Shown here: in pieces, positions 1 to 6,428 of the stretch
Position numbering within the stretch: position 1 is the stretch's first letter
Layout: the number at the start of each line of letters is the position of its first letter
NCBI GenBank assembly: GCA_003022655.1
Contig: PXSX01000111.1
Span: 1 to 7,385, forward strand
Length of the DNA stretch: 7,385 bases
Direction of reading: 5' to 3'
Source: Bacteroidetes bacterium QH_1_64_81
Lineage (GTDB): Bacteria; Bacteroidota; Rhodothermia; Rhodothermales; Salinibacteraceae
Position numbers and translations under genes: made by a program
The notes under the pieces: generated by a model
Told to the model about the DNA's origin: nothing
The model's database searches: none
What the model saw: the letters and a program-made list of their open reading frames with translations, nothing else

Positions 1-774
1 TGCCTGCACTGCGAGCCGACCGGCGAGTTTGCTCATCCCGCCGAGCCGCGCCCCGATCACCTGACCGAGCTCACGAATGCCGTGCCCGAGCGCAACGCCG
101 ACCTCGGGCTGGCCGTGGATCCGGATGCCGACCGCCTCGCCCTCGTCGACGAGCGAGGGCGATTTGTTCTTGAGGAACTCACGCAGGTGGTGGCGGCTGA
201 CTTCGTGTGGCGGCACCGCGAAGGACCCTTCGTGACCAACCTCTCCTCCTCCCGGGCCATCGAGGATGTGGCCGCCCGGCACGACCAGCCGGTTCACCGG
301 TCGGCCGTCGGTGAAATCAACGTGGTGCAGCGCATGAAAGAGGTCGATGCCGTCCTGGGCGGAGAGGGCAACGGCGGCGTCATTCTCCCCGACCTACACC
401 ACGGCCGGGACGCCCTCGCCGGCACGGCCCTGATCCTGCAGCACCTGGCCCGACAGCCGTCGGGACGCTCCCTCGGCGATCTCCACGATGACCTTCCTCA
501 CTACGCCATGGCGAAGGAGAACGTGCCGCTCCCCGACGTGGCTCCCGACCGGCTCCTCTCGGGCCTGGCCGACCGGTACGACGGGGAGGATCACTCGACC
601 CTCGACGGCCTCAAGATCGACTTTGACGAGTCTTGGGTGCACATGCGTCCCTCCAACACTGAGCCCATTCTCCGGGTCTACACGGAGGCGCCCACCGAAG
701 GGAAGGCGCAGGCCCTCGCGGATCGATTCCGCGGGGAATTGCGGGAATTGGTGGAGGCCCTTGAAGTGGCGTAG
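1..774 (+). CDS. glmM: Phosphoglucosamine/phosphomannomutase, C-terminal part (5' end outside window)
   Basis: Alpha-D-phosphohexomutase that moves a phosphate between C6 and C1 of a hexose phosphate. If it is GlmM, the product glucosamine-1-phosphate feeds UDP-GlcNAc and cell-wall synthesis in the cytoplasm. The frame is open from base 1, so the start and the catalytic phosphoserine loop lie upstream of the window. Three family landmarks are visible in order: the metal-binding loop DPDADR (about 118-135), the sugar-binding loop GGEGNGG (about 358-375) and the C-terminal phosphate-binding loop RPSNTEP (645-665). The GEGNGG and RPSNTEP forms resemble the archaeal/Bacteroidota GlmM type rather than the proteobacterial one (GEQSGH, RxSGTEP). 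The stop is TAG at 772-774. A 185-nt gap separates it from the next gene. The family is certain, but the choice of glucosamine over mannose or glucose as substrate is inferred. Confidence 0.9.
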   Translation, partial: CLHCEPTGEFAHPAEPRPDHLTELTNAVPERNADLGLAVDPDADRLALVDERGRFVLEELTQVVAADFVWRHREGPFVTNLSSSRAIEDVAARHDQPVHRSAVGEINVVQRMKEVDAVLGGEGNGGVILPDLHHGRDALAGTALILQHLARQPSGRSLGDLHDDLPHYAMAKENVPLPDVAPDRLLSGLADRYDGEDHSTLDGLKIDFDESWVHMRPSNTEPILRVYTEAPTEGKAQALADRFRGELRELVEALEVA

Positions 775-959
775 CGCCGCAGCCCAGAGGCACAGACCCG
801 TGTAACGGTCGGGCAATTTGAGGGGGACGGCGGAACGGCCCTTCGTTGGGCACAATTCGAAACAACACTCTCGACGATGGCTCCACCACGTCTCTGGAGG
901 GCTTTCTGTAGGACCTTGCGCGCTGCGGTCCACGCCCCTCCTCACAGACCGTCGCAGTT
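775..959. other. Intergenic region between phosphohexomutase and PYP-like gene
   Basis: This 185-nt gap probably holds the promoter of the downstream three-gene unit, but I cannot point to a convincing -35/-10 pair or a Bacteroidota-type -33/-7 pair. A weak 5-bp inverted repeat (CTCCA at 881-885, TGGAG at 895-899) precedes the pyp-like start. No strong terminator hairpin with a T-tract follows the mutase stop. There is no clear Shine-Dalgarno sequence just before the ATG at 960. Confidence 0.4.
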
Positions 960-2054
960 ATGTCCGACGATCGCAACTCCTCGCGCGATCTTGCGTGGTA
1001 CCGGTCCCGATGGGATGCCCTCACCAACCGCCTCTCCGTGTCCGACCCGGACGCGGTCGTGGCCGAGGTCGATCGCCTGCGTGAACGAGCCGAGACGCTC
1101 ACGAAGCACCGCGAGGTCCTGTCTGAGATCGACCTGGATACCCCCGAGACGGCCCTCCGTATGATCGAAAACATGCGGAACCAGCTCCGCGAGCTTTACG
1201 CAGAGAAAGCGGCTGCAGGGCGAGTCGAGACGCCCGGCGGAAACACCTTTGAACAGCTGCGCGCCTTCCACGCCTTCCAGGGAAAGCTCCAGCGCCGTCT
1301 CGGCGTCTCAACGGCCGAGAACGTCCTCGACATGGTCGAAAGCCTAACCGATCAACTCGAAGCATTCTACCTCCACGGCGGTCTTCAGGATGAGGCGTCG
1401 ACCGCCACCGAACAGCCCGTGGCACGGGCCTCTGCAGCCCCGCACACGTTTGAGGAGGAGCTGGGCGTGGCCGACCCGGGTAAGGTCCTGACGATGGTGC
1501 AGAACCTCACGCGTCAACTTGAGGCCCTCTACGAACAGCGGGAGCAGCTCTCAGAACAGGGCATCGAGGACGTCGACCATGCCCTGTCGACGGTCGACGA
1601 CTTGACCGGGCAACTCCGCGACGCGTCCGACGGCCCCACGCCCCGGGCTCGCCGCGCCATCCACCCCGACATCGACCCGCTCATCCCCGACGCCAAACGG
1701 AGGCGCCTGGAGACCATGACGAACGACGCCCTGAATGCATTGTCGGTGGGGGCGCTTTGCCTGGACGATCAGGGGGCCGTTCGACGGGCCAACGAACGAG
1801 CCCTCGGATGGCCCGGCGTGACGGCCGACGCGCCCGCTGCCCTTGAGGGCCGGAACTTCTTCGCAGAACTCGCGCCCGACACCGACACGCCGCTCTTCCG
1901 CGGCCAGTTCGAGGCGGGCGTGGACGCCGGGGCCATGGACCTCCAGTTGTTTTACGGAGGCGGGGCCGACGAGGAAGATCCACGAATGGCCGTGCATTTC
2001 CACCGTAAGCCCAATCGGTCTGAAAACTGGATTCTCTTCCGCCCGCGGCAGTAA
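960..2054 (+). CDS. Helical-repeat protein with C-terminal photoactive-yellow-protein-like PAS domain lacking the chromophore cysteine
   Basis: 364 residues. Residues 1-250 are charged and mostly helical, with five copies of a 24-residue motif. Residues about 253-364 align with Halorhodospira halophila PYP (125 aa). L33-N43 of PYP matches without gaps. A 3-residue insertion lies between N43 and N61. GRNFFAELAPDTDTPLF matches PYP 59-75 (GKNFFKDVAPCTDSPEF), and the final strand matches from VH(F/M) to the conserved Trp (H346 and W357, equivalent to H108 and W119). In PYP, p-coumaric acid is bound to Cys69 and hydrogen-bonded to Tyr42 and Glu46. Here these are D307, A277 and A281. The only cysteine in the protein is C267, at the position of PYP Gln32. 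The fold assignment is strong, but classical yellow-protein photochemistry is not expected. No signal peptide or membrane segment is visible, so it is probably cytoplasmic. The ATG at 960 is chosen because the helical motif region follows at once; no Shine-Dalgarno sequence supports it. A generic PAS sensor is the alternative reading. Confidence 0.85.
   Translation: MSDDRNSSRDLAWYRSRWDALTNRLSVSDPDAVVAEVDRLRERAETLTKHREVLSEIDLDTPETALRMIENMRNQLRELYAEKAAAGRVETPGGNTFEQLRAFHAFQGKLQRRLGVSTAENVLDMVESLTDQLEAFYLHGGLQDEASTATEQPVARASAAPHTFEEELGVADPGKVLTMVQNLTRQLEALYEQREQLSEQGIEDVDHALSTVDDLTGQLRDASDGPTPRARRAIHPDIDPLIPDAKRRRLETMTNDALNALSVGALCLDDQGAVRRANERALGWPGVTADAPAALEGRNFFAELAPDTDTPLFRGQFEAGVDAGAMDLQLFYGGGADEEDPRMAVHFHRKPNRSENWILFRPRQ
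1032..1628 (+). repeat. Five degenerate 24-residue helical motifs in the PYP-like protein
   Basis: The copies lie at residues 25-48, 57-80, 114-137, 168-191 and 200-223 (nucleotides 1032-1103, 1128-1199, 1299-1370, 1461-1532 and 1557-1628). The consensus starts L-G-V-x-D-P-x-x-V-L, continues M-V-x-N-L-T-x-Q-L-E and ends A-L-Y. Copies 3 and 4 are the closest pair, and copies 1 and 5 the most diverged. Start-to-start spacing is 32, 57, 54 and 32 residues; the two long spacers contain TFEQL or TFEEEL close to the next copy. The Asp/Ser/Thr-Pro start looks like a helix N-cap, and the hydrophobic spacing suggests amphipathic or coiled-coil helices. I do not recognise the motif as a named domain. 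Confidence 0.7.
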
Positions 2055-2139
2055 GCGCCTCCATTGCTTCCCGAGTTGCAGGAGCATTGACCGTCGAGCG
2101 CGTCGTAGCCCGTGTCTCTCACCGTACGCCCCCACGCCG

Positions 2140-3678
2140 ATGCTGTCAACGCAGACAGAGGCTCACCTGTCTCCGCCGGAGGGAGCCGTACGACCGTCTC
2201 CGACGGACACCCCGGAGCTCGTAGCGCGCCTTCGGGACGCCCTCTCACACTGCACCGACGGGGGCAATCCGGACACGAATCCGTGGCGTTCACTCCTTTA
2301 CGACCGCCTTCGGGAGCAAGGCCTCCCTGCGCTCATCGCCGACGACACCATCACGCCGGGCGGCTCCCTCTGGACGGGCGCCCGGCTGTGGACGGAGGCG
2401 TTCCGCGACACGTCGCTCCGGGCCGGCGACCGTCTGGTCATCGCCCTTCCCCCATCGACGGCCTTTGTGCAGGTGCTCGTGGCGGCGGTGTGGGAAGGGC
2501 TCACTGTGGCTCTGGCTCCGCCGCGCGACGACATCGAGCAGCTGTGCACCGCGCTCGACGCCCGGGCTGCCGTCGCTTCCCGGCCCGGTCCGCACACCTG
2601 GGCGGCGAGCGCGTGTGCGGGGCCCACGTTGACGCCCGAAACTCTTCGCCCAGCCGACACTGGGCGGACCCCTGCCGTTCGGTTCCTTCTGCGCACGTCC
2701 GGCACCACCCAGCTCGCCCGCTGGATTGCGCTCTCGGACCGCAATGTGCTGTCGGTATTGGCGAGCCACCTTCCTCATCTCACGCTGCGAAACGCCCGGG
2801 TTCTCTCCGTGCTGCCCTGGTCCCACGCCTTTGGGCTGGTGCTAGAGCTCTTTCCGGCCCTCCTGGCCGGGGCCGAGATCATTCGGGATCCGGAGGGCGG
2901 GCGGGACCCGTCCACCCTCGTCGCCCTCGGCGATCAGTGGGACGTGACCCACCTGTCCGCCGTGCCCCTTACGGTGCAGCGCTTGTTGAAGCACGAGGGC
3001 GGAGCGTCGCTGTTGGATCGGCTTCACGGCGGCATTATCGGCGGTGCGCCTGTCTCGGGGCCTCTCGCGGACCGTCTGGCCGAGACTCGGCTCCGCGCCG
3101 GATACGGGCAGACGGAGGCGGCGCCTGGCATTGCCCTGGGGCCGCCGGGCCGGTGGGCCGCCAACTACCTGGGTCGGCCGGTGGGCTGCGAGGTGGCGGT
3201 GGCGGACGACGGCGAGCTCCTGTTTGACGGCCCGAATGCCTGCGTCGGCGTGTGGCGGCGTGACGAGGGGCTCGACCGGGCAGATGCGAATCGGACGGTC
3301 CGGACGGGCGATCTCGTTCGTCGCAAGGGGGATGACCTTTTCTTCGAAGGCCGCAAGGGCGCGTCGTTCAAATTATCGAACGGGCGCCTCGTGCGGGCGG
3401 GGGCGTGGGAGGCACGCCTCAAGAGCAAATACCCGTTCCTCCACGATGTCCTCCTGTTCACGCCGGGCGGCACCGACGTGGCCCTCGCGCTCTGCACCGA
3501 CCGCCCGTCGGATGAGGTGCCGTCGCTAGAGGATCTCCGGAATGCCCTTAGCTCGCTCGGCAGTCGGCTCGCCGCCGCTACCACGATCTCTCCCGACAAC
3601 TGGGCCCAGTTACCGAAGGGCACGGTGGACCGCACAGAAATGACCCGTCGGCTTCAAGGGGCTGTCCGTTTCGACTGA
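2140..3678 (+). CDS. Divergent AMP-forming acyl/aryl-CoA ligase-like protein (possible p-coumarate:CoA ligase relative)
   Basis: 512 residues, the usual length for the ANL adenylating superfamily (acyl-CoA synthetases, 4-coumarate:CoA ligases), which form an acyl-AMP and then a thioester. Visible motifs in order are the phosphate-loop region TSGTTQLARW (186-195), LPWSHAFGLVLELFPALLAGA, the GYGQTE motif (321-326), RTGD (388-391, ribose-binding Asp) and the hinge region GRK (404-406). The P-loop is altered: the usual Lys-Gly after SGTTGxP is Arg-Trp. At the C-terminus the usual PxxxxGKxxR motif is shortened to LPKGTVDR (491-498), with Thr495 where the adenylation lysine normally sits; K493 is two residues earlier. 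The ATG at 2140 is used because the reading frame upstream of it overlaps the PYP-like gene and is not protein-like. The gene lies 85 nt after the PYP-like gene and 65 nt before the DUF427 gene. The superfamily is certain. The p-coumarate substrate is inferred only from the neighbour, and activity is uncertain. Confidence 0.85.
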   Translation: MLSTQTEAHLSPPEGAVRPSPTDTPELVARLRDALSHCTDGGNPDTNPWRSLLYDRLREQGLPALIADDTITPGGSLWTGARLWTEAFRDTSLRAGDRLVIALPPSTAFVQVLVAAVWEGLTVALAPPRDDIEQLCTALDARAAVASRPGPHTWAASACAGPTLTPETLRPADTGRTPAVRFLLRTSGTTQLARWIALSDRNVLSVLASHLPHLTLRNARVLSVLPWSHAFGLVLELFPALLAGAEIIRDPEGGRDPSTLVALGDQWDVTHLSAVPLTVQRLLKHEGGASLLDRLHGGIIGGAPVSGPLADRLAETRLRAGYGQTEAAPGIALGPPGRWAANYLGRPVGCEVAVADDGELLFDGPNACVGVWRRDEGLDRADANRTVRTGDLVRRKGDDLFFEGRKGASFKLSNGRLVRAGAWEARLKSKYPFLHDVLLFTPGGTDVALALCTDRPSDEVPSLEDLRNALSSLGSRLAAATTISPDNWAQLPKGTVDRTEMTRRLQGAVRFD

Positions 3679-3743
3679 GCACGAGGCGGTCCACGTCGAT
3701 CGCCGCGCGGCCGAATCGCTACTCCAAAATCACCTCTTTCGCT

Positions 3744-4235
3744 ATGTCAACCCCTGTCGAGCCCGGCCCCGATCAGGAATCAGTCTGGGACTACCCACGT
3801 CCTCCCGCCCTCGAACCGGAGGACCGCCGCGTCCGGGTCGTCTTCCACGACACGACGATCGCAGATACCACCGATGCGCTGCGCGTGCTTGAAACGAGCC
3901 ACCCGCCCGTCTACTACCTCCCGCCCGAGGACGTGGCCACCGAGCATCTGGAGCGCGAGTCCCGCACCACGATGTGCGAGTTCAAAGGACGGGCCGTCTA
4001 CTACACCCTCGCCGTGGGCGACCGCTTGGTACAGAGCGCGGCCTGGGGCTATCCCAATCCCGCGGACCGCTTCGCTGCGCTTGAGGACTACGTCACGTTC
4101 TACGCGAGCAAGGTGGATGCCTGCTACGTGGGTGACGAAAAGGCCCGGGCTCAGGAAGGCGACTTCTACGGCGGCTGGATTACCGACGACGTGGTAGGCC
4201 CGTTCAAGGGGGGAACGGGCACCACGGGTTGGTAG
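3744..4235 (+). CDS. DUF427 (NTP_transf_9, PF04248) family protein
   Basis: 163-residue soluble protein of a widespread but biochemically uncharacterised family. Recognisable features are an early VWDYPRPP segment (the W-x-YP-x-P pattern), then RVVFHDTTIADTTDALRVLE, then HPPVYYLPPEDV, then a conserved TTMCEFKGRAVYY strand pair, then AWGYPNP, and finally EDYVTFYASKVDACYV. The length fits a complete single-domain member. The family name mentions nucleotidyltransferase, but I see no classical NTP-transferase motif. The ATG at 3744 gives the expected N-terminus. It is the last gene of the probable operon and ends 24 nt from the convergent trans-sulfuration gene. Its link to the PYP-like protein is positional only. 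Confidence 0.88.
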   Translation: MSTPVEPGPDQESVWDYPRPPALEPEDRRVRVVFHDTTIADTTDALRVLETSHPPVYYLPPEDVATEHLERESRTTMCEFKGRAVYYTLAVGDRLVQSAAWGYPNPADRFAALEDYVTFYASKVDACYVGDEKARAQEGDFYGGWITDDVVGPFKGGTGTTGW

Positions 4236-4240
4236 TCTCG

Positions 4241-4255
4241 GCCCGTTGGTCGGGC
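4241..4255. terminator. Short GC hairpin in the convergent gap
   Basis: A perfect 5-bp inverted repeat (GCCCG, loop TTGGT, CGGGC) occupies most of the 24-nt gap between the stops of two convergent genes. It could slow transcription from both sides, but the stem is short and there is no T-tract on either strand, so this is weak. Confidence 0.3.
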
Positions 4256-4259
4256 GTCG

Positions 4260-5353
4260 TCACACCTGCGCCAACGCGTGGTTGAGGTCGTCGCGCAGAT
4301 CATCGAACGACTCCACGCCCACGCTGAGGCGGATCAGCGAATCGGTGAGGCCAATCTTTTGCCGCTCCTCGGCCGGGATGGAGGCGTGCGTCATCGAGGC
4401 CGGGTGCTCGATGAGACTCTCCACACCCCCCAGGCTCTCGGCGAGGGTGAAGACGTTGACCTCGTCCAAAATGGTGAGGGCTTTGTCCATGTCGTCGTCG
4501 GCCAGTTCGAACGAGATCATGCCGCCATAGTCCGACATTTGCTTCTGAGCGAGGGCGTGGCCGGGATGGGAGGGAAGCCCCGGGTATCGTACGTGGCCCA
4601 CCGTTTCATGAGCATTGAGCATCTGTGCTAGTCGCCGGGCATTCGAGCAGTGCTGTTCCATGCGCAGGTGGAGCGTCTTGGTGCCGCGCAGGGTCAGAAA
4701 GCAGTCCATGGGGCCCGGCGAGGCGCCGGTGCTTTTCACCTGGAAGCGCAGCTTTTCGGCCCACTCGTCCGAGTCGGTACACACGGCCCCGAGGATGAGG
4801 TCGGAGTGCCCACCCAGGTATTTCGTCGCGGAGTGTAGCGCGAGGTCCGCGCCGAGGGAGAGGGGCTGCTGGAGGTAGGGCGTGGCGAAGGTGTTGTCCA
4901 CCGCCACCGTCACGTCGTGGGCGTGGGCCCGCTCGCTGAGCGCCTCAATGTCGACGAGGCGCATGAGCGGATTGGTCGGCGTTTCCACCCAGAGAAGCGT
5001 CGTGGCGTCGGTGAAGGCCGCCGTCACGGCGTCCGGGTCGCTCATGTCCACGAACGAAGTCTCAATGTTGAGCGGCTCGAAGACCTCCCGGAGGAGCCGG
5101 TAGGTTCCCCCGTACAGGTCGTCCGTCGCTACGATGTGGTCGCTGGGCCGGAGGCTTTTCACGATGGCGTCGATGCCGGCCACGCCCGAGCTGAACGCAA
5201 TGCCGTGTTCAGCCCCTTCCAAATCGGCGAGGTTGTCCTCCAGGGCGGTACGAGTGGGATTGGACACCCGCGAGTACTCGTGGCCCTTGTGCTCGCCGGG
5301 GGCCTCCTGGGCGTAGCACGCGGGTCGTCCGACGAAGAGTGAGAGTCTGACAT
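4260..5353 (-). CDS. Cystathionine gamma-synthase/gamma-lyase family PLP enzyme, N-terminus disrupted
   Basis: PLP-dependent trans-sulfuration enzyme linking cysteine/homoserine and methionine metabolism in the cytoplasm. The core is intact: EAPGEHKGHEYSR and NPTR (the EYSR Tyr/Arg contact PLP of the neighbouring subunit), DDLYGGTYR, VETPTNP, VDNTF, the PLP lysine in HSATKYLGGHSD (codon 4823-4821) and ESLGGVESLIEHPASMTHA. The N-terminus is not intact. An ATG at 5353 opens MSDSHSSSDDPR, a plausible start, but in a frame different from the body, which begins in frame at Tyr 5315 (YAQEAPGE). Family members carry about 30 residues between these points (a FATxAIHxGQ-like stretch up to TSTY). These are missing, consistent with a deletion of 3n+1 bases. 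The only in-frame start upstream is TTG at 5384, which gives an unfamiliar N-terminus. It may be a pseudogene or a sequence error. Synthase and lyase cannot be told apart here. Confidence 0.85.
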
Positions 5354-5500
5354 AGAGGAGGACTGGGTTTGGAGCGGTGTGCAACTGTTCGAGACAAGGA
5401 CTTTTCGCGGGAGAAGAAGGGCCAGATATCCCACGGTCACAATCCGGGGTCCCGGAGGCGGTTCCAATCGACTGAGCGGACCGCTGTTTTCACATACAAC

Positions 5501-5530
5501 GCCCCGGGCCTCCAGTGGGAGACCCGGGGC
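5501..5530 (-). terminator. Strong hairpin terminator of the TPR lipoprotein gene
   Basis: Read on the minus strand, GCCCCGGGTCTCC pairs with GGAGGCCCGGGGC around a CACT loop: 13 bp with one U-G wobble. On the plus strand the same site gives a C-A mismatch. The better pairing on the minus strand, and the position 58 nt past the stop at 5589, assign it to the lipoprotein gene. The following transcript GTTGTATGTGAAAACAG has several T residues but no clean T-run, so rho-independent termination is likely but not perfect in form. It also separates that gene from the trans-sulfuration gene downstream on the same strand. Confidence 0.65.
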
Positions 5531-5588
5531 GACGGATTGACGATTTGGAACGTGGAGAGACGGACGCCGCAGGGGGCATTAACGTCGG

Positions 5589-6428
5589 TCACCTACCTCC
5601 GTTGCCGTTCCCCTGACCGCTGCTGCTCCCCATCTGGCCAGCACACTCTTTAACCTCCTCGGCCTTCTCCGTCTGTTCGGTCTGGACGTACGCCTGGAAC
5701 AGGGCCGAGCATGCACTCTGTCGATACTGGCCACCTGGTCCGCTCAGCTGCCGGGCCCGTTCGAGGGGGGGAATGGCGTCCTTAAAGAGCCCGCGTCGCT
5801 GCTCATCCAGCTCCCTCACCATCTTTCGTTCCTCGTCGGTCGGGGGTTGCTCCTTCGCCGTAAGGGAGTCCCGCAGAGATACAAGGCTGTCCTGAAGCGC
5901 TACGCCCTTGTTCAGGTACGCGGCGCCCAGGTTGTACTGCTTCTTGGGATCATCGGGGTCAAGTTCAACGGCCCTCGCGAGTTGCTCGGCCGCCTCGTCG
6001 TAGCGGTCGGCGTTCAGCAGGAGCGAGCCGTAGTTGTACCGATAGGTCGCGTCGTCAGGATCCTGCTCAATCTGTTCCTGATACGCCTGCATGGCCCGCT
6101 CGGTGTTTCCAGTGCTATTGAGCGCATTCAGGCGCTGGTTTTGAAGCTCGGCGAGGGGCGTCTGAGCCGAAAGGTCCGCCGAGATCTCCAGGGGTTCGGC
6201 GGGAGACGTGGTCTGGTCCGACGCCAACTCGGTCCCTTGCATGTACAGGGCCACCTGCAATTGGCCCTTCGTCTGCCGCTTGCCTCCCTCTGGTTTCTGG
6301 AACGATCCCGACACCATCCCCTCGCTGGTCGACAGTTCTATTCGGTCGGGAGTCGCCCCCTCCACGCTCCGAGAAGAACCGCCGACCTCGACGGTTCCAG
6401 TATAATCCACGCCCTGCGTGCCCGACAC
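5589..6428 (-). CDS. C-terminal part of frame-split TPR lipoprotein: beta-rich domain plus TPRs
   Basis: 279 residues counted from a GTG at 6428, although the frame is open and protein-like a little further upstream (LSNRPTHIR precedes). It is most likely the continuation of the lipoprotein fragment 6338-7087 after a frame break. Residues 1 to about 85 are rich in Thr, Ser, Gly and Val with beta character (GTQGVDYTGTVEVGG, GMVSGSFQKPEGG, LQVALYMQGTELASDQTTS) and resemble small extracytoplasmic beta domains. Residues about 95-165 are two clear TPR helices pairs (NTERAMQAYQEQIEQDPDD, then YDEAAEQLARAVELDPDD), followed by YNLGAAYLNKG. Residues 180-265 form a charged helical segment with a last TPR-like unit, and a Ser/Gly/Asn tail ends the protein. 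TPRs imply protein-protein contacts in the periplasm or at the envelope. The specific role is unknown. Confidence 0.75.
   Translation of the reverse strand: MSGTQGVDYTGTVEVGGSSRSVEGATPDRIELSTSEGMVSGSFQKPEGGKRQTKGQLQVALYMQGTELASDQTTSPAEPLEISADLSAQTPLAELQNQRLNALNSTGNTERAMQAYQEQIEQDPDDATYRYNYGSLLLNADRYDEAAEQLARAVELDPDDPKKQYNLGAAYLNKGVALQDSLVSLRDSLTAKEQPPTDEERKMVRELDEQRRGLFKDAIPPLERARQLSGPGGQYRQSACSALFQAYVQTEQTEKAEEVKECAGQMGSSSGQGNGNGGR

Noticed and set aside
394..945. 183-residue open frame on the minus strand over the mutase
   Set aside because: It is antisense to a gene with clear catalytic motifs, rich in Arg/Gly/Pro as expected from a GC-rich shadow frame, and has no recognisable domain.
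2112..3227. 371-residue plus-strand open frame overlapping the ligase
   Set aside because: The translation is Arg/Gly/Pro/His-rich low-complexity sequence, while the overlapping frame has the ANL motifs TSGTT, GYGQTE and RTGD. It is a shadow.
5474..5484. 11-bp palindrome AGCGGACCGCT near the trans-sulfuration gene
   Set aside because: It could be an operator half-site pair, but it is short, GC-rich and single-copy, so chance is sufficient.
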